Source of the DNA: Sinohyriopsis cumingii
Lineage: Eukaryota; Mollusca; Bivalvia; Unionida; Unionidae
Direction: 5' to 3'
Length of the DNA: 64,000 bases
Assembly: GCA_028554795.2 (NCBI GenBank)
Contig: CM068825.1
Location: 160,267,398 to 160,331,397, forward strand
Position numbers and translations under genes: made by a program. Below the pieces are notes generated by a model, which worked only from the letters and a program-made list of their open reading frames with translations, was not told the DNA's origin and did no database searches. Below are positions 24,153-36,400 of the stretch, piece by piece; position 1 is the stretch's first letter, and each line of letters opens with the position of its first letter.

Positions 24153-26205
24153 AAAAGAGTGTGAAAAAATGTTTGTTATTGAATTGAATGATTTTTGTTG
24201 AAAAAATGTTTATTGTTAAATTGAATGATTATTGTTGAAACAAAAATTGTGAATTGTTAGTGTTAAGTGATTTGAATAAAAATGTTGTGTTTTGAAAAAA
24301 ATGCCTTTATCGTTTGTTTTGCTATGGGTATCATGATTCATGCTGTTTGACTTCTCTCTATCCCTCCCATGTCACTAATTTAGCGTTCCGACTCGATCTG
24401 TTGCTGCAAAAGGAAATATCTAGAGCAAAGTGCTTACGTTTGTTCAGTTTTTTATTTCAAGCCCTACAAAAGGATACAAGTTTGTCTTGAAAGAGGATTG
24501 AAACTCTAAGTTACACGGACGTGAAAGAAAACACGCCCTTTGTTCCTACAGTTAGCTGCCGATGTGTTCATTCTAATCATGCTTGCCGTATATCTTTGTG
24601 TTTTAGAGGTCCTATTTCTTCTGAAGTAAATACACGCATCAATAGACAGACAGCTTGGGTCACCATCCTGGAGGTTCACTATACTTTAGTTTATTTACTT
24701 CATAAAAACCCCAGATTCACAATTTAAAAAAAAACCAAAAAAAAAAAAACCATGCCACTCAGTTCTGTAACACTTCTGACTCTACCTATGTGAGTGTGTA
24801 TGTCAAAATGTTTAAGTGAGGTAAAAAAGAAATTGACAATTTCAGAAAAGTGAACCAGTACTGTGACCTTTCAGTAGTTGATACGGTTAGAAGAAATGGT
24901 ACAATACACAACAGAGCGATTCAAGTTCGTATTCAGTCTGTCAGCACTGCAATGGTAACAATGCAAGAGCGTAGGCATTATTTTGCCTCACTAACTTCGA
25001 ACAAAACAATGCATCGCTCATCATAAACGATTTCATTGGCTAGACTTATTTTCTGACCGCGTTCACTACGAACTGACTTCAGTATCTCTTCACACAGTGT
25101 CGAGATAAGTCGTGTCTCACTGCTAGTCGATTAATAAAATAATTAAAAACAGTAAAACTAACGCAAGAACAATCGTACCCTGGGCGATCCCGCAGAAATT
25201 GTATCAGTTTTATAGTCAAATACATCACAGCATATTTTGGATGAACTATTCTGTGAGAACTTTACATCCACGTTATCAAAAAAGGAGGGAATTTTAGTTG
25301 CCTAAATCTGCAGTTCACTCTGGTGATATTTAATAATGGTGAAATTTTTCTATGGCTGTGATTATCTGAGTGGAATGAGTGTTTCTTTGAATCTTTCTTC
25401 ACGAAAATAGACTGTAAAAACAAACGTGTCTTGATATGTTCTACAGTAGGAAAAACTCTCTCTCTCTCTCTCTCTCTCCGTCATAGTAGTGTTGTTTGAA
25501 ATCTTAATGGTTTCTGTTCCCGTGTGAAGATACCTCTCCAAAATTGTGACCAGTAGTCACCCTATTTCTGTGAAATGTTCCGTTTGTTATGTAATTTTTT
25601 TTTTTGAAACACTTACATCCTTACAAATTGTAAATCAGTAAATCGCTGGATGAAATAAAATCTGGAGTGGACGAGCTTGTACAATTCAGGTATCGTAGCT
25701 TTCTCTTTATTTTGGCACTGCAATGTGTCACGGAAAAATTCTAAACTTAGTTCTGCCGTTTTTTTCAAGAAAGGAAACAAACACAAGGCTTTTTTAAGAA
25801 TGACGCGAGTGACATTGCGCTGTATAACCCTGCCTATGGTTACCTCTGAAATCTAAAACCAAAACACACGTTCGGAAAAAAAAATTGTAACAATGTTGAA
25901 GAATGACGCGAGTGACATTGCACTGTATAACCCTGCCCATGGATTGTGTTTATGTTTTTAGCTTGTCAGCGTGTGGATAGTATATTGGGGTTTGATTTGG
26001 CTGCTTAGCGTGTGTGGAAAGTATATGATTGGGTTTTGTATGCCTTCACGTAGGTTTGTGTGGATAGTATATGATTGGGTTTTGTATGCCCTCACGTACG
26101 TTTGTGTGGATAGTAGAGTGTGTGGTTGTTTAACCTTCCCTTCTGTGTGGATAATAGAGCTTAGGGGTTAGACTTGGCTTGTCAACTCAGTGTTTGTCTC
26201 TTGTC
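24153..26205. other. Right flank of element A, no intact gene
   Basis: Positions 24153-24330 align with the protease 3' flank of element B, including AATAAA at 24275-24280. One copy of the shared promoter motif (ACGGACGTGAAAGAAAACAC) occurs at 24515-24539. Beyond this I see no recognisable gene. There is a CT microsatellite (25458-25480), a 44-bp direct repeat (25797-25840 and 25898-25942, AATGACGCGAGTGACATTGC core), and imperfect repeats of GTGTGGATAGTATATGATTG (25970-26160). Confidence 0.5.
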
Positions 26206-26600
26206 TGTGTTATCTCCATCTCCCATGTTCAATTTCCCTTGACGCTATACAACCCAAGATATATTCCCATGTTCATTTTCCCTTGTCGCTATACAGACCC
26301 ATCCCTGTTCAAATTCCCATGTTAAATTCCCATTGTCGCTAGATAGTCCCTGGCGACAAGGGGAAATTTAACATAGGCAATACACCCTGGTTAGGGGCTT
26401 GTGAATAGTAAAGCAAGAGTTTGTTTTGTTTCTAGCGTGATTTTTACCATTGTCCCTAGACAGTCCTAATACTTTTTGTCTCTCTAAAGTCCCACCCATG
26501 TTAAAGTCCCATTGTCCCTAGACAAACCCACCATGTTACAGTCCCATTGTCCCCCAAGTACCGGTCCTGTATTCCTATGTTAAATTCCCATTGTCCCTAT
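26206..26600. repeat. Degenerate Polinton TIR-like repeats
   Basis: At least six copies of a CCCATGTTAAATTCCCATTG-type unit followed by TCCCTA or TCGCTA, one in inverted orientation (near 26345-26375). The same words build the inverted repeats of the inner element (CCATGTTAAATTCCC, CATTGTACGTA). The likely explanation is the right terminal repeat of element A, or another family member, in decay. The left end of A is not in the window to test it. Confidence 0.55.
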
Positions 26601-26639
26601 GAGAAAGTACTTCTTTTAGAAGCGCCAATACAAAAGAAG

Positions 26640-26760
26640 TATTTTCACTACGCTATAACACTAACTGCATATCAACTGATGTGATTTATTTGATAACCTG
26701 TAAAAAATGTAACATGCAATATGTTGGACAAACATATTTATAAAATGTTAATATTTCAAT
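26640..26760 (+). mobile_element. Penelope-like element fragment (GIY-YIG endonuclease)
   Basis: Frame from about 26650 reads ISTDVIYLITCKKCNMQYVGQT before a stop at 26740. This is the CxxC-containing start of the GIY-YIG domain of Penelope-like retroelements. Only this fragment is recognisable; the reverse transcriptase is absent. Confidence 0.65.
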
Positions 26761-27369
26761 AAATTTTAATACCAATAATCACTCTACTCGATTTTTCTTT
26801 TATGACAATAGATATTGTGCATGAAGACATGAACACTCTCATAAAAGAAAGTTATTAGATTCATAAGATACTTTGTATGATAATGGCCTTAATACCAATT
26901 CACTATATAAAATTGTATAAAATGTTAATTAAAACATTGATTTGTTGTATATCCTTTATAAAAATGTAATTGTATGTATGACTGTTTGTCTATATTTCAT
27001 TATTTTACTTGAGTTTTAATTGAACTTTTCGTAACTTTTCGCAACTTTTCGCAATTTTCGTAACTTTTCGCGTTTTAGTCATACCGCGGTGCGTGTTCTT
27101 GGGCACAATTTAGTTGTCGTATTCAGTAATACTTATTTGGAAAATGGTATTTAAATTGACATCACATATATTGCATATGTACAATTTTGTCTTACTGTGT
27201 TAATTCTATTAGACATAAAAAAGATGAAAAGAAAATTATTGTTATTATTTACATTTACGACATTTAGAACAACCTACGATATAAATAATAGCGAGTCACG
27301 ACTGTTAAGAAAAGAGACGAGATTGTCTGCAACAAGAAACAAATTCGTATGATCTTTAACGATTGAAAT
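26761..27369 (+). other. AT-rich region upstream of host gene
   Basis: No ORF. Contains five tandem copies of an AACTTTTCGC-type decamer at about 27025-27073, just before a GC-richer stretch (CATACCGCGGTGCGTG). The last 70 bases before 27370 are the presumed 5' leader of the host gene. Confidence 0.45.
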
Positions 27370-27457
27370 ATGGCTGAAGAAGAAGGCTATGATGTAAAAG
27401 TATACATCTACGATGTAACAAAGGGCCTTGCTAGATCTATGTCGCCAATGATTTTAG
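27370..27457 (+). CDS. Exon 1 of the PPPDE gene
   Basis: ATG 27370, [22 protein letters not shown], donor GTAATT; ends after the first base of a Gly codon. Matches the N-terminus of DeSI-1. Confidence 0.85.
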
Positions 27458-30400
27458 GTAATTTCAAAGTCAACTATTTTCGATTATTTATTGAGTGCAT
27501 TCATACCTCCACCACCATTTATGCGAAACAAACATAGGATTTAACCATTTTTGGCGTTTTTAGGAGTTACATCGAAGTTGCGAATGAATTTCCTGGAGTG
27601 TTTTGCCACACATTAGCGATAACAAAGCATGAGTGACTTCAGTATTCTGTCTTGTATGTTTCATAATTTTCAAAATTTGCCAGCACAATAAATGTTATAT
27701 CATACATTGAATTTTTTAAATATATTTTACAAGCGAGGCTATTCGTTTTAGATATTGCAGTCATTTCCACTACCAGCTAAAACTTTTACATTTTAAGTCA
27801 AGCAAATTATTGAGATAAAGGGACACGCCACCGTCAAGAAAACCACAAAATTACCCAAAAGCAAGCTATCCCCATGTTAGGCTTGCTATGAGGATCAGAG
27901 ATTGCTGTCATCAATGGTGATTTCAGTTCAGGTAGTTTGAATCATACACCAACCCTCAAAATCTTATGAAGTTATTGGTTTGGTTTGGTGCCTTATGGTA
28001 CAGCAATACAAGTAGGCAATTTATTGCCAAAGCAATTTGAGCAATGTGCCTTGCCCAAGGATGCACCACAATATCTGACATACTAACGACTGAGCCACCA
28101 AACACCTCAAAAGAAATAAAGGACAGGGTTCAACACCATCCATTATTTTAAATATATTTCATTGATAGTATTTTTTTCACTTTTATGATGACAAGCCATG
28201 TTTTTTTAAAGCATTGTATGATCCCAACTCATGCTTACCCAGATGCTATCAACAATTTCTTCGGAGATTACTGATTTTAATATATTATTGTTATGACTCT
28301 ATGGTCACAAACTAATTAACAGAAAGAAACAAAACCAACAAGGCTTGCAAAACATAAAAAATAATTTAATTATCAAAGTTATAAATGAAAATGTGAGAGG
28401 AACTTACAGTATTATAAATTAGCTCAACAGATTTTAAAACCATAAATGTACTGGAAAACAAGTCTGCAGACTTTCAACGGGAACACAAGAAATGAGGATG
28501 ACTCTAAAAAAATCAGAATGAATCTGATGGCTCAGTTTTTTCCTTATATACACCTTCCTTTGCGACAATATTTCATAATGTACCTATGTGACAGATCTTA
28601 CTACTCATTTGGCCTTGAACTGGACTATTCATGTGACATAGTCCAACTAATGGGAAGTTACTGAATTCTTATAGAATCATCCTGTTCCCAAACGCCAATG
28701 AAAAATTAAGTCAAAGATATCATTAGATCTTATTATTAAGATTATTATTAATAATTGGTGGACTATTCATGTGACATAGTCCAACCGATGAGAAGTTACT
28801 GAATTCTTATAGAATCATCCTGTTCCCAAAAGCCAATGAAAAATTAAGTCAAAGATATCATTAGGTCTTATTATTAAGATTATTATTAGTAATTTGTGGA
28901 CTATTCATGTGACATAGTCCAACCAATGGGAAGTTACTGAATTCTTATAAAATCATCCTGTTCCCAAAAGCCAATAAAAAATTAAGTCAAAGACATCATT
29001 AGGTCATATTATTAAGATTATTATTAGTAATTGTCAACACATATGTCAGCATTTATTTATTGATAGTATGTAATTTTATGCTCTTAACAGACTCAGGTCA
29101 CATTGGCAAAATCAAAGTAAAGATATTTTATACAATTTGCAACCATGAATAAAAACATACAAACATTAAATAAAATCATGTACAAGGAGTTACAAAAAAA
29201 GATAGATATACTTAACATTATCACCTTGCAGACATACACATACACACAAACACATACACATACACACATGCTTGCACACACATGCAATCACAATAACAGA
29301 TGCTCCACCACAGTACTAGAAATGACCTAGGCACACAATCAATAATGATGCAGATCACTGCCCATTAAGATGTTTTAACTGCTTTAATAAGCCTAAAACA
29401 GACTAGAAATTGAAAATATAGACTTCTATAAGGTGAAAAAACAAACAAATGGATGTTTGTTGTAGAGTAATGTGGATGGGTGGTAGCTTTGATTATGTCA
29501 GATATTGATTTAAATACTTAAACATTTTTATAAAGCTGTAATTGTAATTCATGAAAGTGTAAATTAAGGATTTGGATGAAACTGAAATTGTAGTTCATGA
29601 AAGTGTAAATTAACGATTTGGATGAAACTGAAATTGTAATTCATGAAAGTGCAGATTTAAACATTTGGATAAAACTGAAATTGTAGTTCATGAAAGTGTA
29701 AGTTAAGGATTTGGATGAAACTGAAATTGTAATTCATGAAAGTGTAGATCAAACATTTGGATAAAACAGAAATGTTAGTTTATGATAATGTAAAAGTATA
29801 GGTGGAAATATATCATATGTTATATGTTAGTTGATTAAACCATGAAGACAAAAAAATATTATTTTACTTTGTCTAAGTGTCAGTTTGTGATTGAATCATG
29901 TCTTTTCCACATTTAGTTGCCAGCCCTTATGATCCACCACCCCTCCACTCCTACCCAGCTGCTTCTTATTTTTGTCATTGTTCATGGATTATATAACAAA
30001 CTATCTGAATTTTGTATTTCTTACTCTGTTGATTTATCTTCATTTAAAAGCTGAGATGTTGAACAAGAGCAAAATAATTATAACCTTTGCGAATACTTTA
30101 TAGTTCTGGCATGACCCCACATTAAAATAGGGCTGGTATACCTCGGCTGCTTCCCAGCTGGTATACACCAGCTGCTTCTCACAAGTGCTGGTATACCCCA
30201 CCTGCTTTCCACAAGTACTTTTATGCCCCAGCTGCTTCAAGATTGCTTATGACAAGGTTTCCAGCAGTCTGTTCCTCAATGTTGTCAATGTTTGTCATGT
30301 ATCCAGTTGGATTTAAGAAACCAATTTGAGTGATATCTTGACTTAACACACCATTCCCAGGCCTGAAAAAAAGAAATGGTAAAAATGTTTTAAGATGATA

Positions 30401-33400
30401 TTGGTCTTAAAGCCACTTAGCTCATTTATTGTGAAGATACAGCTTTGATTCTTGTACCAGTGTATCTCTAAGAGCTTTAAAATGATATATAAAAATAGGC
30501 AGGTGATTACATTTGAAAAATGGTGTTTTAGAATTCTGTTTGCCTTCAGATTAATTGTGAACATTGGCTGAGCTTGTCAACACTTGAGCAATGCCATTTT
30601 TTGCTAGATTTATGTCAAACATGGTATGTAGGCTTAGATCATGAAGATATCTGATTAGCTTTATTGAGTGAGACAAGAGGGAGACAAAGAAGAATATTGC
30701 AGAATAAGTCATCTCATTTCATAGGTTATAGAAATATGAACTGCAAGCACATGTATCTTCTTTAATCCACTGCTTTATGGATTTATGAGAGAAAAAAGCA
30801 GATAATGAAATGTGACTCTTTTAGACTTTCAGTTTTTGGTGATGTTTTGAAAGTAAAATAAAGTTTCTTGTTCTGTTGCAGTTGATTAACTATCTATACC
30901 CCTATTTGTAATTACAGTGTTTTAATCTAGGTACTTCTATCAATTAGTTTCAATATATAGTTCATATTGTGATCCTACATTTGTAAAGTTTTATATCAAG
31001 AATAAATGCCGTAGAGACCAAGAAGGACACATAAACTTTAATTAAAGGACTGATCTTTTTAGGGGAAGCAGAATGTTTGTTTGAGCCAAAATACTAAAGT
31101 CACACCCAATGATATGCATTAATGGATTAATCCAGGTCCTGGGCCAGATCAGTAATTCTTAAAGTCACACACAATGATATATATTAATGGATAATTCCAG
31201 GTCCTGGGTCAGATCAGTAATTCTTAAAGTCACACCCAATGACATATATTAATGGATTAATCTAGGTCCTGGGTCAGATCAGTAATTCTTAAAGTCACAC
31301 ACAATGATTTATATTAATGGATAAATCCAGGTCCTGGGTCAGATCAGTAATTCTTGAAGTCACACCCAATGATATATATTAATGGATTAATCCAGGTCCT
31401 GGGCCAGATCAGTAATTCTTAAAGTCACACCCAATGATATATATTAATGGATTAATCCAGGTCCTGGGCCAGATCAGTAATTCTTAAAGTCACACCCAAT
31501 GATATATATTAATGGATTAATCCAGGTCCTGGGTCAGATCAGTAATTCTTAAAGGCACACCCAATGATATATATTAATGGATAAATCCAGATCATGTGCC
31601 ATATTTTGCCTACCTCTGCTATAACTACTCAACTAAGTGGAGGGAGTATCTCAGAAACCCCAAACTACTGTCAATGTGCGACTAAATAATTCACAGGACT
31701 GAGTCACTTTTGTATTCATGAAGAAGGTGAAGTTGACATATTATTTTGTTGGACTTAGTCACCCACTTCACCTGGAAGCATGGCTTGTGATCATTTGTTT
31801 TCTTTTCTCAGAATTAATTGTGACCCTATGAAACATAGGTACAAAAGTTTTCTTTATTTAAATTTCCACAGCATCACTGTTCATTTCATAACATATGACA
31901 GATTCATTACACTGCAATCTCATCATGAGCATAATCTTAGTTCAAATGACGTGTCACTTCTGTATACATTTCAGAGGCACATAATATCTGCACCAACTTT
32001 GGAACATCATGTTTGTAAGTGCATTTATTTGAAATGGTGCAGTAGACATCTATAATAGGATCCAGGATTGGAAAAATCGAATATTTTCATGCTTCCCCTG
32101 AATCAAGATTTGTTTGAACTGTATCAAAAATGTTGATTTTTGTAAAAGTAAATTTTGATTTTGTATAATACTGTCGGTAACTAGCATGGAATTTACTTGC
32201 ACAGTGAAGTTTTCAATTTGTCCTATGATGCCAGACAAGCATATTTTTTCCAGCTGACAATGTGATGGGGTTTTAAGGTTTAGTAGATTAAAAACCCAAT
32301 GCTTCTTAATTTACCTTTAATAAAACTTGAAATATGTTTCAATTGGATTTTTACTAGTTTAGAAGCCATATTTATGGTTTAGTTTTGATTAAACTTTGAA
32401 TATAGGCTTATGCAAATGAGATCTTGCAAGAGTTTGATCAGTAACAAGATCCATATGTACTAACGAGGTGATTCACAGAGCTTATTACCGCTCTAGAGAT
32501 TTCTGATCCAATTTTGATTAAACATGGTAAATATACTTAATTCTTCAAGATCTTTGACAGGTACAGGTACAGTTATGAGCAAGATGCATTTATATTTTGA
32601 TTGGCCGAGTATATAAACTCATTAGCAACTATGCTGAAATTTTGATTGTTCTTGTTGAATATTCTATATTAAGATGATGAATGAGTTTAATTATTAGGAA
32701 GATCTATGCATGTTATTAAGGTAGTTTTGTATCTGATTGGCCTAATTTTGATTGGATTTTGCATCAGTTTGGTAATAAGTTTATGCCATCATTGTCTTAG
32801 ACAGCTTGTGTAATAAGTCAGATCTGTGCATATTAATGAGATGATCTTGTATCTGATTGGCCTAATTTTGATTGGATTTTACATCAGTTTGTTAATAAGT
32901 TTATGCCATCATTGTTTTAGACAGCTTGTGTAATAAGTCAGATCTGTGCATATTAATGAGATGATCTTGCATCTGATTGGCTGAATTTGTTACCTCACAA
33001 GATTTAGAGACCATATATTTCATCTAATTTTGATAAAACTAGGAAAATAGGTGAATATCTTAAACATCCTTGATGAGTTGGATTATAAGCAAGAGACTTC
33101 TTATTAATTATGCATTATTTCTTTGGAAAGTTTATGTAAGTTATTGTTACAATACTGCATAAGAGTGCTTAGTGAAATGATTAACTATTAAGTTATATAA
33201 GTCAGGTGAACTATATCAAGTTGACTTTGGCAACTTGTCAGTCTAGTGAAGAAGCTTTATTTTGTGAAAATAATAATGTTACCAGTGAAATATAGACTTA
33301 AGCATGAATTAAACTCTATATATTTTTTAATACAGAAATTGTTAAAACGTTTGTGTCAAAAATATGCTTCATTTATGAAATGTAAGAGAATATTTTGAGA

Positions 33401-36400
33401 TCATATTATAATTACAGTTTTTCATTCAATATTGTAGGGAAGCAGTTGGATGGTATTTGGCACACAGGTCTTGTTGTGTATGGCCAGGAGTTCTTTTTTG
33501 GTGGGATGGGAGGAATTGAAACATGTCGACCAGTATGTATTCAGGACTTCACAGGTGTTAAATATTGTCAGATGTTGAAACTGATTATGCCATCTTTTCA
33601 GTTATCTATACTAATTAGAAATGCTCTCTTGATTGAAAACGTAGTCTTTGGATCAAATGGTTGCCTTAGTATACATGTTATAAGCTAAGAAATGAAATGC
33701 TGATGGTCAGCTTTTTAAATTTTGATGAATGGACAGAAATATTGAGGAATTTTTCCAAAACAGTAATCACAAACATCTGTTACAGCTGACATCATTTCAT
33801 TATAACAGATACAATAAAAATAATATTCTGACAATAATAAGTGTAAATTCTGATATTATGTACATTTATTTTTCATTCCAAAAGCATACAGGCAAGTAAA
33901 GGAAAGCACCTTGCTCAAATATAAACCATATTAGCTGATCAAAATATGGTTGGAATTGAACTTGCACCCTGCTGAATGAGTAAAAACATTAGACTTAAGA
34001 GGTGACACCTGCCTATGTGTAGTTGTCTGTAATAACTTGTACTTTTTTAAGATGGTAACAAATATAAATTGTTTTGAAGTTGAATAATAACACACAAAAA
34101 ACTAACATGAACACATGGACACATGCAATGAGGCACACAAAGAAGAGTAAAGTAATATTTCTGCACCAATTTGATTTTGCGGATCAGGTAATTAGCTTAG
34201 CCACATTTCAAATTCTTGTGTGATATACAATGTATGCAGACTGATTTATATTTAAAATGGATATTTTTGGTGTCAATATTCTGAATTAGGGCATAAATTA
34301 GGTCACATTGAGGGATGGTTGAGCAGAGTTGTTTTGAAATCTATTAGGAGTCAGTTATAGCAGCATCAGAGATGAATGTCTTTTAGATGTTGTTTTATTA
34401 AAAAAAAGTGATCATTGATAAGTCTCCTTAAGGCTGCCTGACCTGGTTGTCATGTTTTATAAAAGTAATTATTGTATGAATATTTTCATTAAACAAATTG
34501 GGTGCGAACCAATAGAAGCCCGAGTATGCTTGTTTGTATTTGTGGGCTTGATGACAGGCTATGTATAGTGGCCAGTATTTCTGGTGGAGGAAGAATCTGG
34601 GAAAATCCTGGGAAGAACCTCTGACCAATGGGAAGCTACTGGTATGCTTTCCACATACCCACCTTGGCCAAGCCTGAGACTTGAACCCACATGGACAGTG
34701 GTGAGATGCGAGTGATCTGTAAAGGCAAGCACCTTAGATCACTTGGCCACCTGGGGTCACCTTAGACCACTTGGCAACCTGGGGTCACCTTAGACCACTT
34801 GGTCACCTGGGGGCACCTTAGACCACTTGGCCAACTGGGGGTACCTTAGACCACTTGGCCACCTGGGAGCACATTAGACCACTTGGCCACCTGGTGACTG
34901 TAAGTCTGAGTAAGCTGCTAACAATCTACACATGGATACATAGCTTCTAGTGGGTTTTGTATGTGAATTTTGTTGTAAATTAAAATGTTAATGAAAGAAA
35001 TACCTTTTCCTATCCAAAACATGAAGGTATTAGAATGAAGGAATTCTCTGTGTTGATTGGTAAAGGACAAATATTCCAAAATACACTGTACATAGCACAG
35101 TCACACTTTTCTCTACAAACCAAAGTAAATGCCTGATGGCAAGCATGATAACATGGAAACTGTTGGTACAAAGTCTGCAGTGTCACGTTTTGGTGGTACT
35201 CAATCAAATGTGTAAATAATGGCTACCCATGAAAAGATGCCAAACTGGCTTTTTTACACATGTAAACAATGAATGCAAATTCTCATTTCAAGCTTGGATC
35301 TTGAACAAATACCATGCACTGAATACCAGTGTTGTTACTGTTATTCTTTCAGGCATTTGGCATAATTTCATATTCAAAGAATTCACCATATAAATTTATA
35401 ATTAATACATTCTGGTGGAAAAAGCATTTCATTCATAGAGCTATCCTCTGTCTTCTTCCCTGGTATTTTTTGCTTTCCTATGATAAGGAAGTAGCAAGTC
35501 CAGTTGCTACCATCTAACAGATCTAGGTCATATATAGAAATGATTTTCTTGACAGTCACCTTTGTTCAAAGACTTGCGATACCTTTTAAATTGAAACACT
35601 GTTCCTATCATGTATATACTATAAAATTTGCATGAGTTCCTCAGTTCAGTATTCTTGCAGAATTTGTGTATTATTCATTGAATTTGAACAAACAGAATAT
35701 CTTCTCTGAAATAGCTACTGTAATCTTGGTCCATTGTCTGTTTTTGGATTAAAAGGAGTACCATATATACTCTCTTATAAGTCCTACTGAAAACTGCACA
35801 GACCCAGATCTGCCATCGCATAATGCACTGGCAGATCTGGATCAGTGCAGTTAGAAGTAATCTGTAGAACAAACAGTATAGACCCTGATCTGCAGATGAC
35901 ACATACCTGCCATCACTGCCCAGTTCCCACCTCCCTCTCCACTTGGTACAAGTCAAAGAAAATTATGATATTACAGTTGTTGGAAGTTGACTGAGGTATC
36001 AGACTGAGATCATTTTGAGTTTTTAAAAAAAATTCTAAACCTCCAGTTAGTATTGGGTCGAAGGAATACTCTTTTTGACTGTGGAAAGATATAGCAACAT
36101 AATAACAGCAGGTAAGTATTACATAATTAAAATTGGTACCCCCCCAGAAAAACAAAAAAAACCCATCCTGCCAACTACATATTTATACCCAGTGAAGTGG
36201 GGATTTTGATAATGAAACTTGTGTTTCCTTATTTGTAGACTTGCTCTGTGTTCAGATGATTATAATTGATTTTTTTGTTGGGTATATTTCAAGGTTTTAG
36301 AGCAGGCATAAAATTATCTTGTAGCATCAGTTTGATAGTGAGAGCACACCCACACCCACTGTTTTTTAGCTTTACCAATCCTTAAGTTGAATATGGGGTT

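Larger units (their letters stand above)
1..26600 (+). mobile_element. Outer Polinton/Maverick (element A), decayed and interrupted
   Basis: Left part (1-2483) and right part (22717-24152) carry, in order on the plus strand, the integrase C-terminus, membrane protein, minor capsid, basic capsid protein, major capsid, conserved small protein and protease remnant. This is the gene order of the inner element read on its opposite strand. Nucleotide similarity to the inner copy is high in the first 600 bases, so both belong to one family. The left end lies outside the window. The right end is placed near 26600 because TIR-like repeats occur at 26206-26600, and the protease-to-end distance (about 2.4 kb) is close to the 2.9 kb in the inner element. 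That boundary is an inference. Confidence 0.8.
27458..33437 (+). other. Intron 1 with repeats
   Basis: About 6 kb, no coding sequence recognised. It contains a reverse-oriented tRNA-type SINE relic (27985-28112), a 138-bp repeat in three copies (28622-29035), a 46-bp repeat (29535-29770), a 65-bp repeat (31098-31600), a CA-rich stretch (29230-29285) and copies of a dispersed repeat (32390-33080). Confidence 0.7.

Noticed and set aside
33395-33688. 97-codon plus-strand ORF as a separate gene
   Set aside because: Only 33438-33532 is coding (exon 2 of the PPPDE gene); the rest is intron read-through.
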